This document shows, piece by piece, positions 1 through 7,944 of a stretch of DNA of 34,824 nucleotides. Where the stretch lies: NCBI GenBank assembly GCA_947304695.1, contig CAMZBS010000012.1:1-34824 (forward strand), in the 5' to 3' direction. Each line of letters opens with the position of its first letter. The first letter of the stretch is position 1. This stretch comes from an uncultured Prevotella sp. Lineage in GTDB: Bacteria > Bacteroidota > Bacteroidia > Bacteroidales > Bacteroidaceae. The notes under the pieces were generated by a model. The model made no database searches. It was not told the origin of the DNA and worked only from the letters and a program-made list of their open reading frames with translations. The translations under genes were made by a program, and so were the position numbers.

Positions 1-1853
1 CCGTGCGCTATCGCAACCAGAGTACGTACATCATCTTTGGTGTGGGAACACACTTCATGGGACTTGACTCGAAGTTTTCAGGTGCCCTGTTCTATCGTTT
101 GGGACAGTATTTCCAGTTGTCACCAAAATGGAGTCTGAGTGGCGACGTGGGTTACTATCATGTGGAAACCTTCTCAAAGAACAACAACGACAAGCCTGAG
201 CGTCTCTACTCCTTGCAGGCCCGTATTAATGCTGACTATCAGTTCAGCAAGAAGTTCGGTGCCTTTGCCACAGTGGGCTGGGGCTTGACGCGATACTACG
301 ATCGTAACGAGACCTATCGTAACCGGCCATTGTTCGAACTGGGTCTTACGTATCGTCAGCCTCGCAACCAGCACGATTCCTGGAAGCGCGCTTGGGAGGA
401 GAAACGGAAGAAGTTGGTCTTTGCCGACTCTACGATGGCACTGCCCGTAAAGAAGGGCTACTTGCAGGCAGCTGCCGAGGTGACGGCTATCAATGTGGGC
501 GTGCAGTTGTTCGACCGTTACGCCTTGAAATCTGACTTCGCTCAGACCACTCTGCGCACACTGAAACGTAACTTTACCGATGGTATGGTGTGGGACAACG
601 ACTTCTTCATCACCAATATGTTTGCCCATCCCTATCACGGCAACCTTTATTTCAATGCCGCCCGCACCAACGGTCTGTCGTTCTGGGAGTCGGCTCCTTA
701 TGCGCTGCTGGGCTCTGCAATGTGGGAATTCTTGGGTGAGACGGAGCCACCGGCCATTAACGATATTATGGCAACCACTTGTGGAGGTATGGCCATTGGT
801 GAAATGACCCATCGTCTGAGTCACACAATCCTTGATGACAGGGATCGTGGCTTCAACCGTTTCTTACGTGAGGCTGTTGCGACCATCATCAACCCCATAC
901 AGGGACTGCACCGTATTATCAGCGGCGATGCCTGGCGTGTAAAGAGTAGAAATTATCGTTATCACGACTTCAATAAGATTCCCGTTGATGTGTCATTCTC
1001 TGTGGGCTGGCGCTATCTGGCCGACGACGGTGCCCTGTTCCGTGGTGTCCATGCTCCCTACCTCAACTTCACGCTGGCGTATGGTACATCGGTAGATGGT
1101 GAAACACATAAAACTCCCTACGACTTCTTTGACTTAGAGGCGAATGCCGCCTTCGGTGGCGGACAGCCTTCGGTTAATACGCTGAATATCGTGGGACGTC
1201 TGTGGAGCACATCGATACTTGACAAGAAAGACATGGTGGGCGAGTTTGGTATCTATCAGCACTTCAACTATTATGATGCCAAGCCTATCGAAGATGGTTC
1301 TGAGCTCACACCATACCGCATCAGCGAGGCTGCCGGATTCGGTCCCGGCTTCATCTTCTCACTTCCACAGATGGGTTATCTCTCGAAGATGGAGCAGCGT
1401 ATCTTTGTCAGTGGCATCCTGCTTGGTGGTACCAAGAGCGACTACTTCAACGTCATTGAACGCGACTACAACATGGGTAGCGGATTCAGTGTCAAGTCGA
1501 AGACGCAGCTCGACTTTGGCAGGTACGGACGTATCATACTCAATGCCAAGTACTTCCGCCTTTGGACATGGAAGGGTTACGAGGACAAAGATCTGGATGC
1601 CTACGTCAGTGGCGAGAAGGATCTGCACTACTTGAACGTGCAGGGTGACAACAGTAATGCTTCGCTTTTGGTCATCAACCCTGTTATAGAAATACACCTT
1701 GCCCGTCAGTGGTCTGTCACTTTGGCAGGAGCATACTATTCACGCCGCACGCACTACAACTATTACTATGATAAGGATCTTGTCCTGCGGCAGAACAGTA
1801 CGGTGCGTGCCAACACCTTTGAAACAAAGATCGGACTTACCTGTCGTCTATGA
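1..1853 (+). CDS. DUF3943 domain-containing protein, 5'-truncated by window edge
   Basis: The frame is open at the left edge, so the true N-terminus and any signal peptide lie outside the window; about 616 residues are visible. The diagnostic stretch is at visible residues 200-280, with FAHPYHGNLYFNAAR, the W-E-S-A-P-Y run, and a MWEFLGE-x-E-P-P-A-x-N-D motif followed by G-E-M-T-H-R. This is the hallmark block of DUF3943, a Bacteroidota and proteobacterial family of unknown function. The flanks (residues 1-120 and 320-616) are rich in alternating aromatic and polar residues, as in outer-membrane beta strands, so an envelope location is likely. The stop overlaps the next start by 4 bp (ATGA), which implies co-translation with the DUF4421 gene. 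Family assignment is from memory of the motif; function is unknown. Confidence 0.8.
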   Translation, partial: VRYRNQSTYIIFGVGTHFMGLDSKFSGALFYRLGQYFQLSPKWSLSGDVGYYHVETFSKNNNDKPERLYSLQARINADYQFSKKFGAFATVGWGLTRYYDRNETYRNRPLFELGLTYRQPRNQHDSWKRAWEEKRKKLVFADSTMALPVKKGYLQAAAEVTAINVGVQLFDRYALKSDFAQTTLRTLKRNFTDGMVWDNDFFITNMFAHPYHGNLYFNAARTNGLSFWESAPYALLGSAMWEFLGETEPPAINDIMATTCGGMAIGEMTHRLSHTILDDRDRGFNRFLREAVATIINPIQGLHRIISGDAWRVKSRNYRYHDFNKIPVDVSFSVGWRYLADDGALFRGVHAPYLNFTLAYGTSVDGETHKTPYDFFDLEANAAFGGGQPSVNTLNIVGRLWSTSILDKKDMVGEFGIYQHFNYYDAKPIEDGSELTPYRISEAAGFGPGFIFSLPQMGYLSKMEQRIFVSGILLGGTKSDYFNVIERDYNMGSGFSVKSKTQLDFGRYGRIILNAKYFRLWTWKGYEDKDLDAYVSGEKDLHYLNVQGDNSNASLLVINPVIEIHLARQWSVTLAGAYYSRRTHYNYYYDKDLVLRQNSTVRANTFETKIGLTCRL

Positions 1854-2881
1854 TGATTCGAACATTGATAGTTACTGCCTTGCTGTGCGCTGTCATGGTG
1901 GAGACGGGGGCACAACCCGCCGCCACCACCGACAGCGTCGGGCAGGAAAAGCTGAACTTACAGAAACGCTTGGACAAAAAGCTCGCTACCAAATATTATA
2001 CGTCGAAATATGACACGAACTATGTTGTCAGACCCAAGGAGAAGTGGTTGTTTCGACTTCTCGGCAACTATGCTGGCAATTACATCCATGCCAAGGGTAC
2101 GGTGAAAAATGTTTGGTCAAAATACGACCTGCACACCAGGCGTAACACCTCAATCAGTCTTGAGGTTAACTATTGTGACATCGCTGCTTCGCTGTCCCTC
2201 AATCCCGACAAGATGCGAGGCAATTATGACGACTATGAACTGAATCTGGAGTATCATGGCAACAAGATTAGCATCGACTTCAACTATCTTCGTTCCACGT
2301 CGCTGACCGGTGACATGAAACTGGGCAACGTCGACCATCTGGACGAAGACGGGCTGCGTATGAATGTTGTTAACATTGCAGGCTATTATACTTTCAACCA
2401 CCGCCGTTTTTCCTTTCCTGCAGCCTTGTTCCAGAACTACTATCAGCGTCGTTCAGCAGGTTCGTGGCTGGTGGGTGCCAGCTTCCAAGGAGGTAGCATC
2501 AAGACGACTGAGGAGTTGAAGGAGCGCAGCTCGTCGGCTCCGGAGGTGCATCTTACCTTCGCCAATGTCGCCTTGGGTGGCGGCTATGGCTACAACTTCG
2601 TATTCGGCAAGCATTCGCAGTGGCTGTTCCACCTCTCGGCCTTGCCCTCCGTCGTGGTTTACAAGCACAACCGGCTCACCGTCGACGGTGATAAAAGGCG
2701 TGACCACGGCTTGAGTTTTAACATGATCTTTAATGAGCGTGCCGCTGTGGTCTATCACTTCACCCCTTGCTATCTTGCAGGAGCCTCCATCATGATGAGC
2801 AACTCTATCTTTGACAACGATAAGGTGGTCGTCAATCAGAACAAGTGGCTTGCACGGGCATTCTTTGGCGTAAGACTGTAA
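1850..2881 (+). CDS. DUF4421 family outer-membrane-like protein
   Basis: A 343-residue protein with a short signal peptide (MMIRTLIVTALLCAVMVETGAQ, cleavage near residue 22). The body matches DUF4421, a Bacteroidota-only family: YYTSKYDTNYV, then R-P-x-E-K-W-L-F-R-L and a long region of alternating beta-strand character ending in a C-terminal aromatic/basic strand (ARAFFGVRL), as in outer-membrane barrels. The start is the first of two adjacent ATGs, 4 bp inside the DUF3943 gene, so the two are probably translationally coupled and act together in the envelope. Its stop lies one base from the stop of the converging lyase gene. No catalytic motif is visible and the function is unknown. Confidence 0.75.
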   Translation: MMIRTLIVTALLCAVMVETGAQPAATTDSVGQEKLNLQKRLDKKLATKYYTSKYDTNYVVRPKEKWLFRLLGNYAGNYIHAKGTVKNVWSKYDLHTRRNTSISLEVNYCDIAASLSLNPDKMRGNYDDYELNLEYHGNKISIDFNYLRSTSLTGDMKLGNVDHLDEDGLRMNVVNIAGYYTFNHRRFSFPAALFQNYYQRRSAGSWLVGASFQGGSIKTTEELKERSSSAPEVHLTFANVALGGGYGYNFVFGKHSQWLFHLSALPSVVVYKHNRLTVDGDKRRDHGLSFNMIFNERAAVVYHFTPCYLAGASIMMSNSIFDNDKVVVNQNKWLARAFFGVRL

Positions 2882-2882
2882 G

Positions 2883-5378
2883 TCATTCTACAAATACTTT
2901 CTTTGTGGCGATACCTGCGGATGTGGCTTTCCTGATGATGTACATGCCGCGCGGCAGGGTAGAGGTTGAGATGACGGGTAGTTTCCGTCCAGCCGCGTCA
3001 TAGATGGCAGTTGTAGTTGACGTGTGTATCTGACTCATTAGCTGTTCCTCAATACCGCTGGCATCATTGATGGCATGAACTACGATGGTGTCGTTGAACG
3101 ATGTGCCGTCGAGGCCCATCACACGCAGTACAAAGCGGTAGTCGCCCTCCATGGTGAGCAGTCCTTTCAGAGTGAAGGTTTTCGTCGTGCTGCTATAGGC
3201 TGACTCACTGAGGCCGTCGGGTGCATTGGCCTTGGCCACTCGGCTGTCGTCGGGCAGGAACACGTAGGAAAGCAGCATGCTGCTGGTGTAGCGTCCTTGC
3301 AGTTCATAGCAGAGCGAATCCCCTACGTGGGCAGTGATGTCATAGCGGTCGTCGTTGAGCAGGCGTGGCTTCATGGCATCGGGCAGGTAGTAACCCAGGT
3401 GTGGCGGTTGATTGTAGGCCGTGTTCTGCCAGGCAATACCCATGCGGTAGGTGTGGTCGTGCATCAATGTCGGCATGCGTAGCCGTGTTGTGATGTTGCT
3501 GCTGTAGATGCCCAGGCAGGTCTCTTCGTCGGTGACGCTGTAAAGGATGACTTCTTCACGCCAGTCGCCCAGAATGTCGGCCTGTAGGTTGGGCGTGTTC
3601 TTCGTTCCGTTGCAGGTGCTGCCTGGCCCCATTTCGTATAAAGTGGCTAAACGTGTAGTGCCGCCGTTGCCGCTGTTGAACTTGTCAATCACTGAGCCGT
3701 CGAGCAGTTCCTCTTGCAGGTCGCCGTCCCAGAAGATGCGGAAATTGCTGGAACCACCGCTCTGATAGACTGTCTTTCCTGTTGCGGCACTGCGCGGACT
3801 GCCGTCGTTTGATGACCAGAAGAGTGAACCGCGCGTCTTTGTGTCAAAGTTGCCTGCAATGCCACGTCCGTTGTCCTTGCCTCCAGTGGCACTGAAAAGT
3901 ATCTCGCCTGTGGCCGCATCGTGCAAATCCCATCCAAAATTCCCCCCTTCGTGAATCTGGAACACCTCCAGCCCGGGACGGTCGGGGCAATGGTCGGCCA
4001 GATGGATGGCATCACCGTGACCGTAGCCCGTGCCGTAGAGAAGGCGTCCGTTGTGGTCGAGTGCTGCCGATCCCCACACGATTTCGTCGCATCCGTCACC
4101 GTCTACATCGGCAACACTCATGTTGTGGTTGCCGTTCTGATACATTGTTCCGCTGCCACTTCCGCTGGTGGGCTTCAAGCCCGAATAGCTCTTAGTGGTG
4201 CCTTTGCCACTGGCATCGTAGGTGGTCAGACTGTAGCTGTTCTCTGCCTTGTGGCTGCTCAGCCATCGCTGATGCAACTCTTGTCCGTTGAAGTCGACGG
4301 CCCAGATGAATGCGTAGTCATAATACCCACGGCAGAAGATGGCACTGGGATGATGGTCAGGGCCATCCAGATGGGCCACGGCTGCCAGATAGCGTTCACC
4401 TCGGTTGCCATAGCTGCCCGTGTCGTTCTTGCCTACACCCCAGTTCACCGAACCGTCGGCAGCTCCACCGTAGCTCATGTTGCGGTTGGGATTGTAGAAT
4501 ATAGTGTGAAGGGCTCGGCCAGTCAGTCCGTCGAACACAGTAAGCCATTCCTGACCTCCAATCACACGGCCTGCTCCCTCACTGGTCCAGTCTTTCTTGT
4601 CGTCGACCCCACGGATGTTTGCGTCGGTAGCAGCCTGGCTTACGTAGTTGCCTTCACCGTCTTTTGAACCTGGCCCTGTCTTGCAGATCATTTCTGCCCG
4701 TCCGTCGCCGTTGAAGTCGTAGACCATGTACTGTGTGTAATGGGCACCAGCACGGATATTCCTGCCCAGGTCTATTCGCCATAGTTTGGTGCCGTCGAGC
4801 CGGTAGCAGTCCAGATAGACGATGCCGGTGACACCGTTCTGCGAGTTATCCTTGGCGTTCGAAGGATCCCACTTCACAAACAGTTCGTATTGTCCGTCAC
4901 CGTCTACGTCGCCCACAGAGCAGTCATTGGGTGTATAGCTGTAGGTCTGTCCGTTAGGAAACGACACCGTTTCCTTGTTAATGGTGGTGGTATAAGGCTT
5001 GGTGATGCTGTTGGCTGGACGGTCGAGTACCACCTTTTTATATATATTAGACCAGATTGTCACCGCCTCGGTGGTGTCCACAGGTACCCCGTCGACCTTG
5101 GTCACAATCTGGTACTGGCTGGTCTTGTTGGTGTTGCCGTAGGTGCAGTTGGTCTCGTAGAGGTTGCTTTTTACCACCTTGCCGTTGCAGAGCACGTCGA
5201 AACGTGTGCGTTCTTCGTCGTCAGTACCTAAAAGACGCCAGCTCAGAAACGTTCCCGTGGTCTGTGCCGGTAGGGCGATGAGTCCACGATTCAGATGCTC
5301 CATCTGGGCTGCAGGCGTGTTCTGTGCTCCTGCCGTCATTACTGTCATCAAGGCAATAGCGGTTGTCAGTAGTCTCAT
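2883..5378 (-). CDS. Rhamnogalacturonan lyase, polysaccharide lyase family 11, secreted
   Basis: An 831-residue secreted enzyme. The signal peptide ends near A18/Q19. A fibronectin-like N-terminal domain (about 25-115, with SWRLLGTDDEE) precedes the eight-bladed propeller typical of PL11 (about 120-670). Calcium-loop motifs are visible: DVDGDG at 157-162, DFNGDG at 221-226 and DVDGDG at 424-429. PL11 landmarks DILGDWREE (601-609) and HTYRMGIAWQNTAYNQPPH (642-660) are intact. An Ig-like domain (about 672-770) and a sorting-like tail (about 775-831, YDAAGRKL...LPRGMYII) follow. PL11 enzymes cleave the rhamnose-galacturonate backbone of rhamnogalacturonan I by beta-elimination. It lies 21 bp downstream of a second PL11 gene on the same strand and should be its operon partner. 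Endo or exo mode cannot be told from the sequence alone. Confidence 0.92.
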   Translation of the reverse strand: MRLLTTAIALMTVMTAGAQNTPAAQMEHLNRGLIALPAQTTGTFLSWRLLGTDDEERTRFDVLCNGKVVKSNLYETNCTYGNTNKTSQYQIVTKVDGVPVDTTEAVTIWSNIYKKVVLDRPANSITKPYTTTINKETVSFPNGQTYSYTPNDCSVGDVDGDGQYELFVKWDPSNAKDNSQNGVTGIVYLDCYRLDGTKLWRIDLGRNIRAGAHYTQYMVYDFNGDGRAEMICKTGPGSKDGEGNYVSQAATDANIRGVDDKKDWTSEGAGRVIGGQEWLTVFDGLTGRALHTIFYNPNRNMSYGGAADGSVNWGVGKNDTGSYGNRGERYLAAVAHLDGPDHHPSAIFCRGYYDYAFIWAVDFNGQELHQRWLSSHKAENSYSLTTYDASGKGTTKSYSGLKPTSGSGSGTMYQNGNHNMSVADVDGDGCDEIVWGSAALDHNGRLLYGTGYGHGDAIHLADHCPDRPGLEVFQIHEGGNFGWDLHDAATGEILFSATGGKDNGRGIAGNFDTKTRGSLFWSSNDGSPRSAATGKTVYQSGGSSNFRIFWDGDLQEELLDGSVIDKFNSGNGGTTRLATLYEMGPGSTCNGTKNTPNLQADILGDWREEVILYSVTDEETCLGIYSSNITTRLRMPTLMHDHTYRMGIAWQNTAYNQPPHLGYYLPDAMKPRLLNDDRYDITAHVGDSLCYELQGRYTSSMLLSYVFLPDDSRVAKANAPDGLSESAYSSTTKTFTLKGLLTMEGDYRFVLRVMGLDGTSFNDTIVVHAINDASGIEEQLMSQIHTSTTTAIYDAAGRKLPVISTSTLPRGMYIIRKATSAGIATKKVFVE

Positions 5379-5399
5379 GTCTTTGTGTGTAGTTTGTTA

Positions 5400-7757
5400 T
5401 TATTGTATGATTTTCTGAGTCACGACGGTGCCCCGCTCATTAACGGTCCGTATAATGTTCAGGCCGCGCTTCAGCCCATTGGTGCGACGGCCCTGCAGGT
5501 CGTAGTACTGCCGTTCTGTTTGTTGCTGTGTCACAGCAACAAACGGGACGGCAGAGGGCAGGCGGCCTTCGATGTAGTCGGGCAGGAAGTAACCCAGGTG
5601 GGGCGGTTGGTTATAGGCAGTGTTCTGCCAGGCAACGCCCATGCGGTAAGTATGGTCGTGCATCAGTGTGGGCACAGCATAGTTGGTGGGAGTCCAGGTT
5701 GTGAAGATCATGATTTCTGACGAGTCTTTCTTGTTCCACATCACCAGTTCCTCACGCCAGTCACCCAGGATGTCAGCCTGCAAACAGGGCGTGGCCTTGG
5801 TATAGTTGCAGGTCTGGGCATTGTGGTATGTCGATGAGTTGAAAGAAATCAACGTTGAGAAGCTGCTGCTGTTCCACTTGTCAATCTTCGGACTGGCCTG
5901 AGACGCCTGTTCCCAGAGGCCGTTGATGTTATCCTTATCGTAGGAGTAGCTGCCGTCAAACAACTGGTCCTGATAGCTGCCGTCCCAGTAGATGCGGTAG
6001 TTTACGGTGCATGACTTCGAGATAATCGTGTTGCCGGTCACGGCCGATCGGGGATTGCGGTCGTCGGATGACCAGAATTGGTAGCCGCGTAGGTTGGCCA
6101 CAAGTGCTGCTGCCATACCTCGTCCGTTGTCGGCGCCTGCATTGCCGCCGTGCCAGATTACCTTTCCGGTGCGGGCGTTGTGCAGATCCCATGAACCGTG
6201 TTTTGAAGTGAGTTTCTCCTCATGCACATCGAATACGTAAAGGTCGGCCGAGTCGGGAATCATCTTTCCCACATGCATGGCATCGCCATGTCCGTAACCA
6301 GTGGCATAGAGCAGGGTTCCGTCGTTGTTCAGTGCTCCAGATCCCCACAGTATCTCGTCGCAGCCGTCGCCGTCGACATCGGCCACCGAGATGTTGTGGT
6401 TGCCATTGCCATAGAGCGTGTTGCTGCCCACTAGTCCGCTCTCAGTCGTCTCGCCGCTCTTCACGCTGCCCGTGTTGGCCGCAGCCTTCTTGATGGGGTT
6501 GCGCTGTATTTGGTCACCGTCAACGGTAATGATGGGCCATGTCTTACTCTCATCAATCTTGCTGCTGAATACCAACGACTGCGTGGTGTTAGGTGAGGCG
6601 TGCAGCCACTCGGTGTGCAACCGCTGTCCGTCGAAGCTCACGGCCCAGACATAGGCTTGGGTGTAGTAACCACGGCAGAAAATGCTGCAGGCTGGCTTGT
6701 CGGCTCCGTTCACATAGGCCACAGCCCCTAAGAAACGCTCCGAGCGACCACCGTAGTTGTCGCCCCAGAAACCTGAGGGGAACGTGCTGACCTTGCCCAA
6801 CTCCGAACCGCCTTCGGTGGCATTGGTGCCCGATGGCAGCTTTGAGCCTGTTCCGGCGCGTCCCGGCAGATACCAGGTGGTGTGCAGGGCGCGTCCTGTC
6901 AGTCCTTCAAATACTGTCAGATATTCAGGCCCTTGCAGGATATGACCATCGCTGTTGCGGTAGTCCTTTGTGTTGTCATGTCCCTTGATAGTGGCATCGG
7001 TGGCGGCCTGGTTCACGTAGTTACCCTCTCCGTCTTTCGAGCCAGTGGCCGTCTTGCACATCATCTCAGCCCGTCCGTCGCCGTCGAAGTCGTAGACCAT
7101 GAACTGGGTGTAGTGGGCACCGTCGCGGATGTTTTGTCCTAAGTCAATACGCCAGAGCCGCGTGCCGTCCAGGCGGTAGCAGTCAATAATAGTGTTGCCA
7201 GTGTAGCCGCAGCTATATGAGTTGTCTTGAGCGTGGGTCGATTCCCACTTCAGGAACAGTTCGTATTGACCATCGCCATCGACGTCGCCCACCGACATGT
7301 CGTTAGGATAATATGCGTAGGGCACATTCGTTCCTTTAGGACGCTTGTTGTCGTCGCCCCAGGTCTTGTGGATGCCTCCTTCAGGACGGTCAAGCTTCAG
7401 GCTCAGGAATTTCCCGGCCCAGGGACTGACGGCTTTTGAGGTCTCAGTGACTTCACCGTTCACCTTGGTCACCACCTGATAAGTGTCGGTATTCTTGCCT
7501 TGTGTGTCCTTGTAGTTGGTCACGTTCAGGTTGCTGGCAATCACTTCACCGTTGCGCAGCAGGTCGAAGGTGGTTGCCTCCTTGTTGTCGGTGCCTAACA
7601 GACGCCAGCTCACAAAGTTGTTCGATGTGCTCAGTGTGGGCACAGCCACAAGACCGCGATCCAGCTTTTCCATCTGACTGGTGGGTGTTACCTGTGCGTT
7701 GGCTTCCTGTGCCAAGGTGGCCAAGAGCAGGAAGAGTGCGTAAAAAGATCTTTTCAT
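5400..7757 (-). CDS. Rhamnogalacturonan lyase, polysaccharide lyase family 11, secreted
   Basis: A 785-residue paralogue of the downstream lyase. It has a signal peptide ending at about A21 (EANAQ), the same SWRLLGTDNKE N-terminal beta domain, and calcium-type loops DVDGDG (158-163), DFDGDG (223-228) and DVDGDG (460-465). The PL11 landmarks DILGDWREE (662-670) and the HTYRMG...NQPPHLGY block (702-723) are present. It lacks the extra Ig-like domain of its neighbour and goes directly from the propeller to a short tail (about 745-785: YYDLQGRR...GLNII) resembling a Bacteroidota sorting signal. Relative to its neighbour it has an insertion at about 300-335 and another at about 395-445, which could alter substrate fit. 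It is the first gene of the minus-strand unit, with a Bacteroidota -7 element about 40 bp upstream. Predicted role: extracellular rhamnogalacturonan I backbone cleavage. Confidence 0.92.
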   Translation of the reverse strand: MKRSFYALFLLLATLAQEANAQVTPTSQMEKLDRGLVAVPTLSTSNNFVSWRLLGTDNKEATTFDLLRNGEVIASNLNVTNYKDTQGKNTDTYQVVTKVNGEVTETSKAVSPWAGKFLSLKLDRPEGGIHKTWGDDNKRPKGTNVPYAYYPNDMSVGDVDGDGQYELFLKWESTHAQDNSYSCGYTGNTIIDCYRLDGTRLWRIDLGQNIRDGAHYTQFMVYDFDGDGRAEMMCKTATGSKDGEGNYVNQAATDATIKGHDNTKDYRNSDGHILQGPEYLTVFEGLTGRALHTTWYLPGRAGTGSKLPSGTNATEGGSELGKVSTFPSGFWGDNYGGRSERFLGAVAYVNGADKPACSIFCRGYYTQAYVWAVSFDGQRLHTEWLHASPNTTQSLVFSSKIDESKTWPIITVDGDQIQRNPIKKAAANTGSVKSGETTESGLVGSNTLYGNGNHNISVADVDGDGCDEILWGSGALNNDGTLLYATGYGHGDAMHVGKMIPDSADLYVFDVHEEKLTSKHGSWDLHNARTGKVIWHGGNAGADNGRGMAAALVANLRGYQFWSSDDRNPRSAVTGNTIISKSCTVNYRIYWDGSYQDQLFDGSYSYDKDNINGLWEQASQASPKIDKWNSSSFSTLISFNSSTYHNAQTCNYTKATPCLQADILGDWREELVMWNKKDSSEIMIFTTWTPTNYAVPTLMHDHTYRMGVAWQNTAYNQPPHLGYFLPDYIEGRLPSAVPFVAVTQQQTERQYYDLQGRRTNGLKRGLNIIRTVNERGTVVTQKIIQ

Positions 7758-7797
7758 GTCTTAGTAGTATATTAAATTGTTGTTAGTTTGCTGCCTG

Positions 7798-7805
7798 CAA
7801 AGGTA
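7798..7805 (-). promoter_or_regulatory. Bacteroidota -7 element for the minus-strand PL11 pair
   Basis: Read on the minus strand the sequence is TACCTTTG, a perfect match to the TAnnTTTG -7 consensus of the Bacteroidota housekeeping sigma factor. It sits 40 bp before the ATG at 7757, implying a leader of about 30-35 nt. No clear TTTG -33 box is found at 19-21 bp spacing, which would be consistent with activator dependence. An inverted repeat CTTTG-ccg-CAAAG (7831-7843) lies upstream and could be an operator, though it is short. Confidence 0.6.
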
Positions 7806-7901
7806 AACATTATTTTTCTATTTTGTCGCTCTTTGCCGCAAAGTTATCATTTTTTATAGTGTTTTTGGCTAAAAAACAGTGTAGTAAATAGTTTTTTTCC
7901 G

Positions 7902-7909
7902 TACCTTTG
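7902..7909 (+). promoter_or_regulatory. Bacteroidota -7 element for the long PL11 gene
   Basis: TACCTTTG, identical to the divergent -7 element, lies 35 bp before the ATG at 7945. No good -33 TTTG is present at the normal spacing. Just upstream is an imperfect inverted repeat, GTTTTT (7861-7866) and AAAAAC (7872-7877), about where an activator might bind. The 187-bp gap therefore holds two back-to-back promoters of the same type, suggesting shared control of the three lyase genes. Confidence 0.6.
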
Positions 7910-7944
7910 CACCCAGAACTACGATAACTAAAAAGAAAATCATC

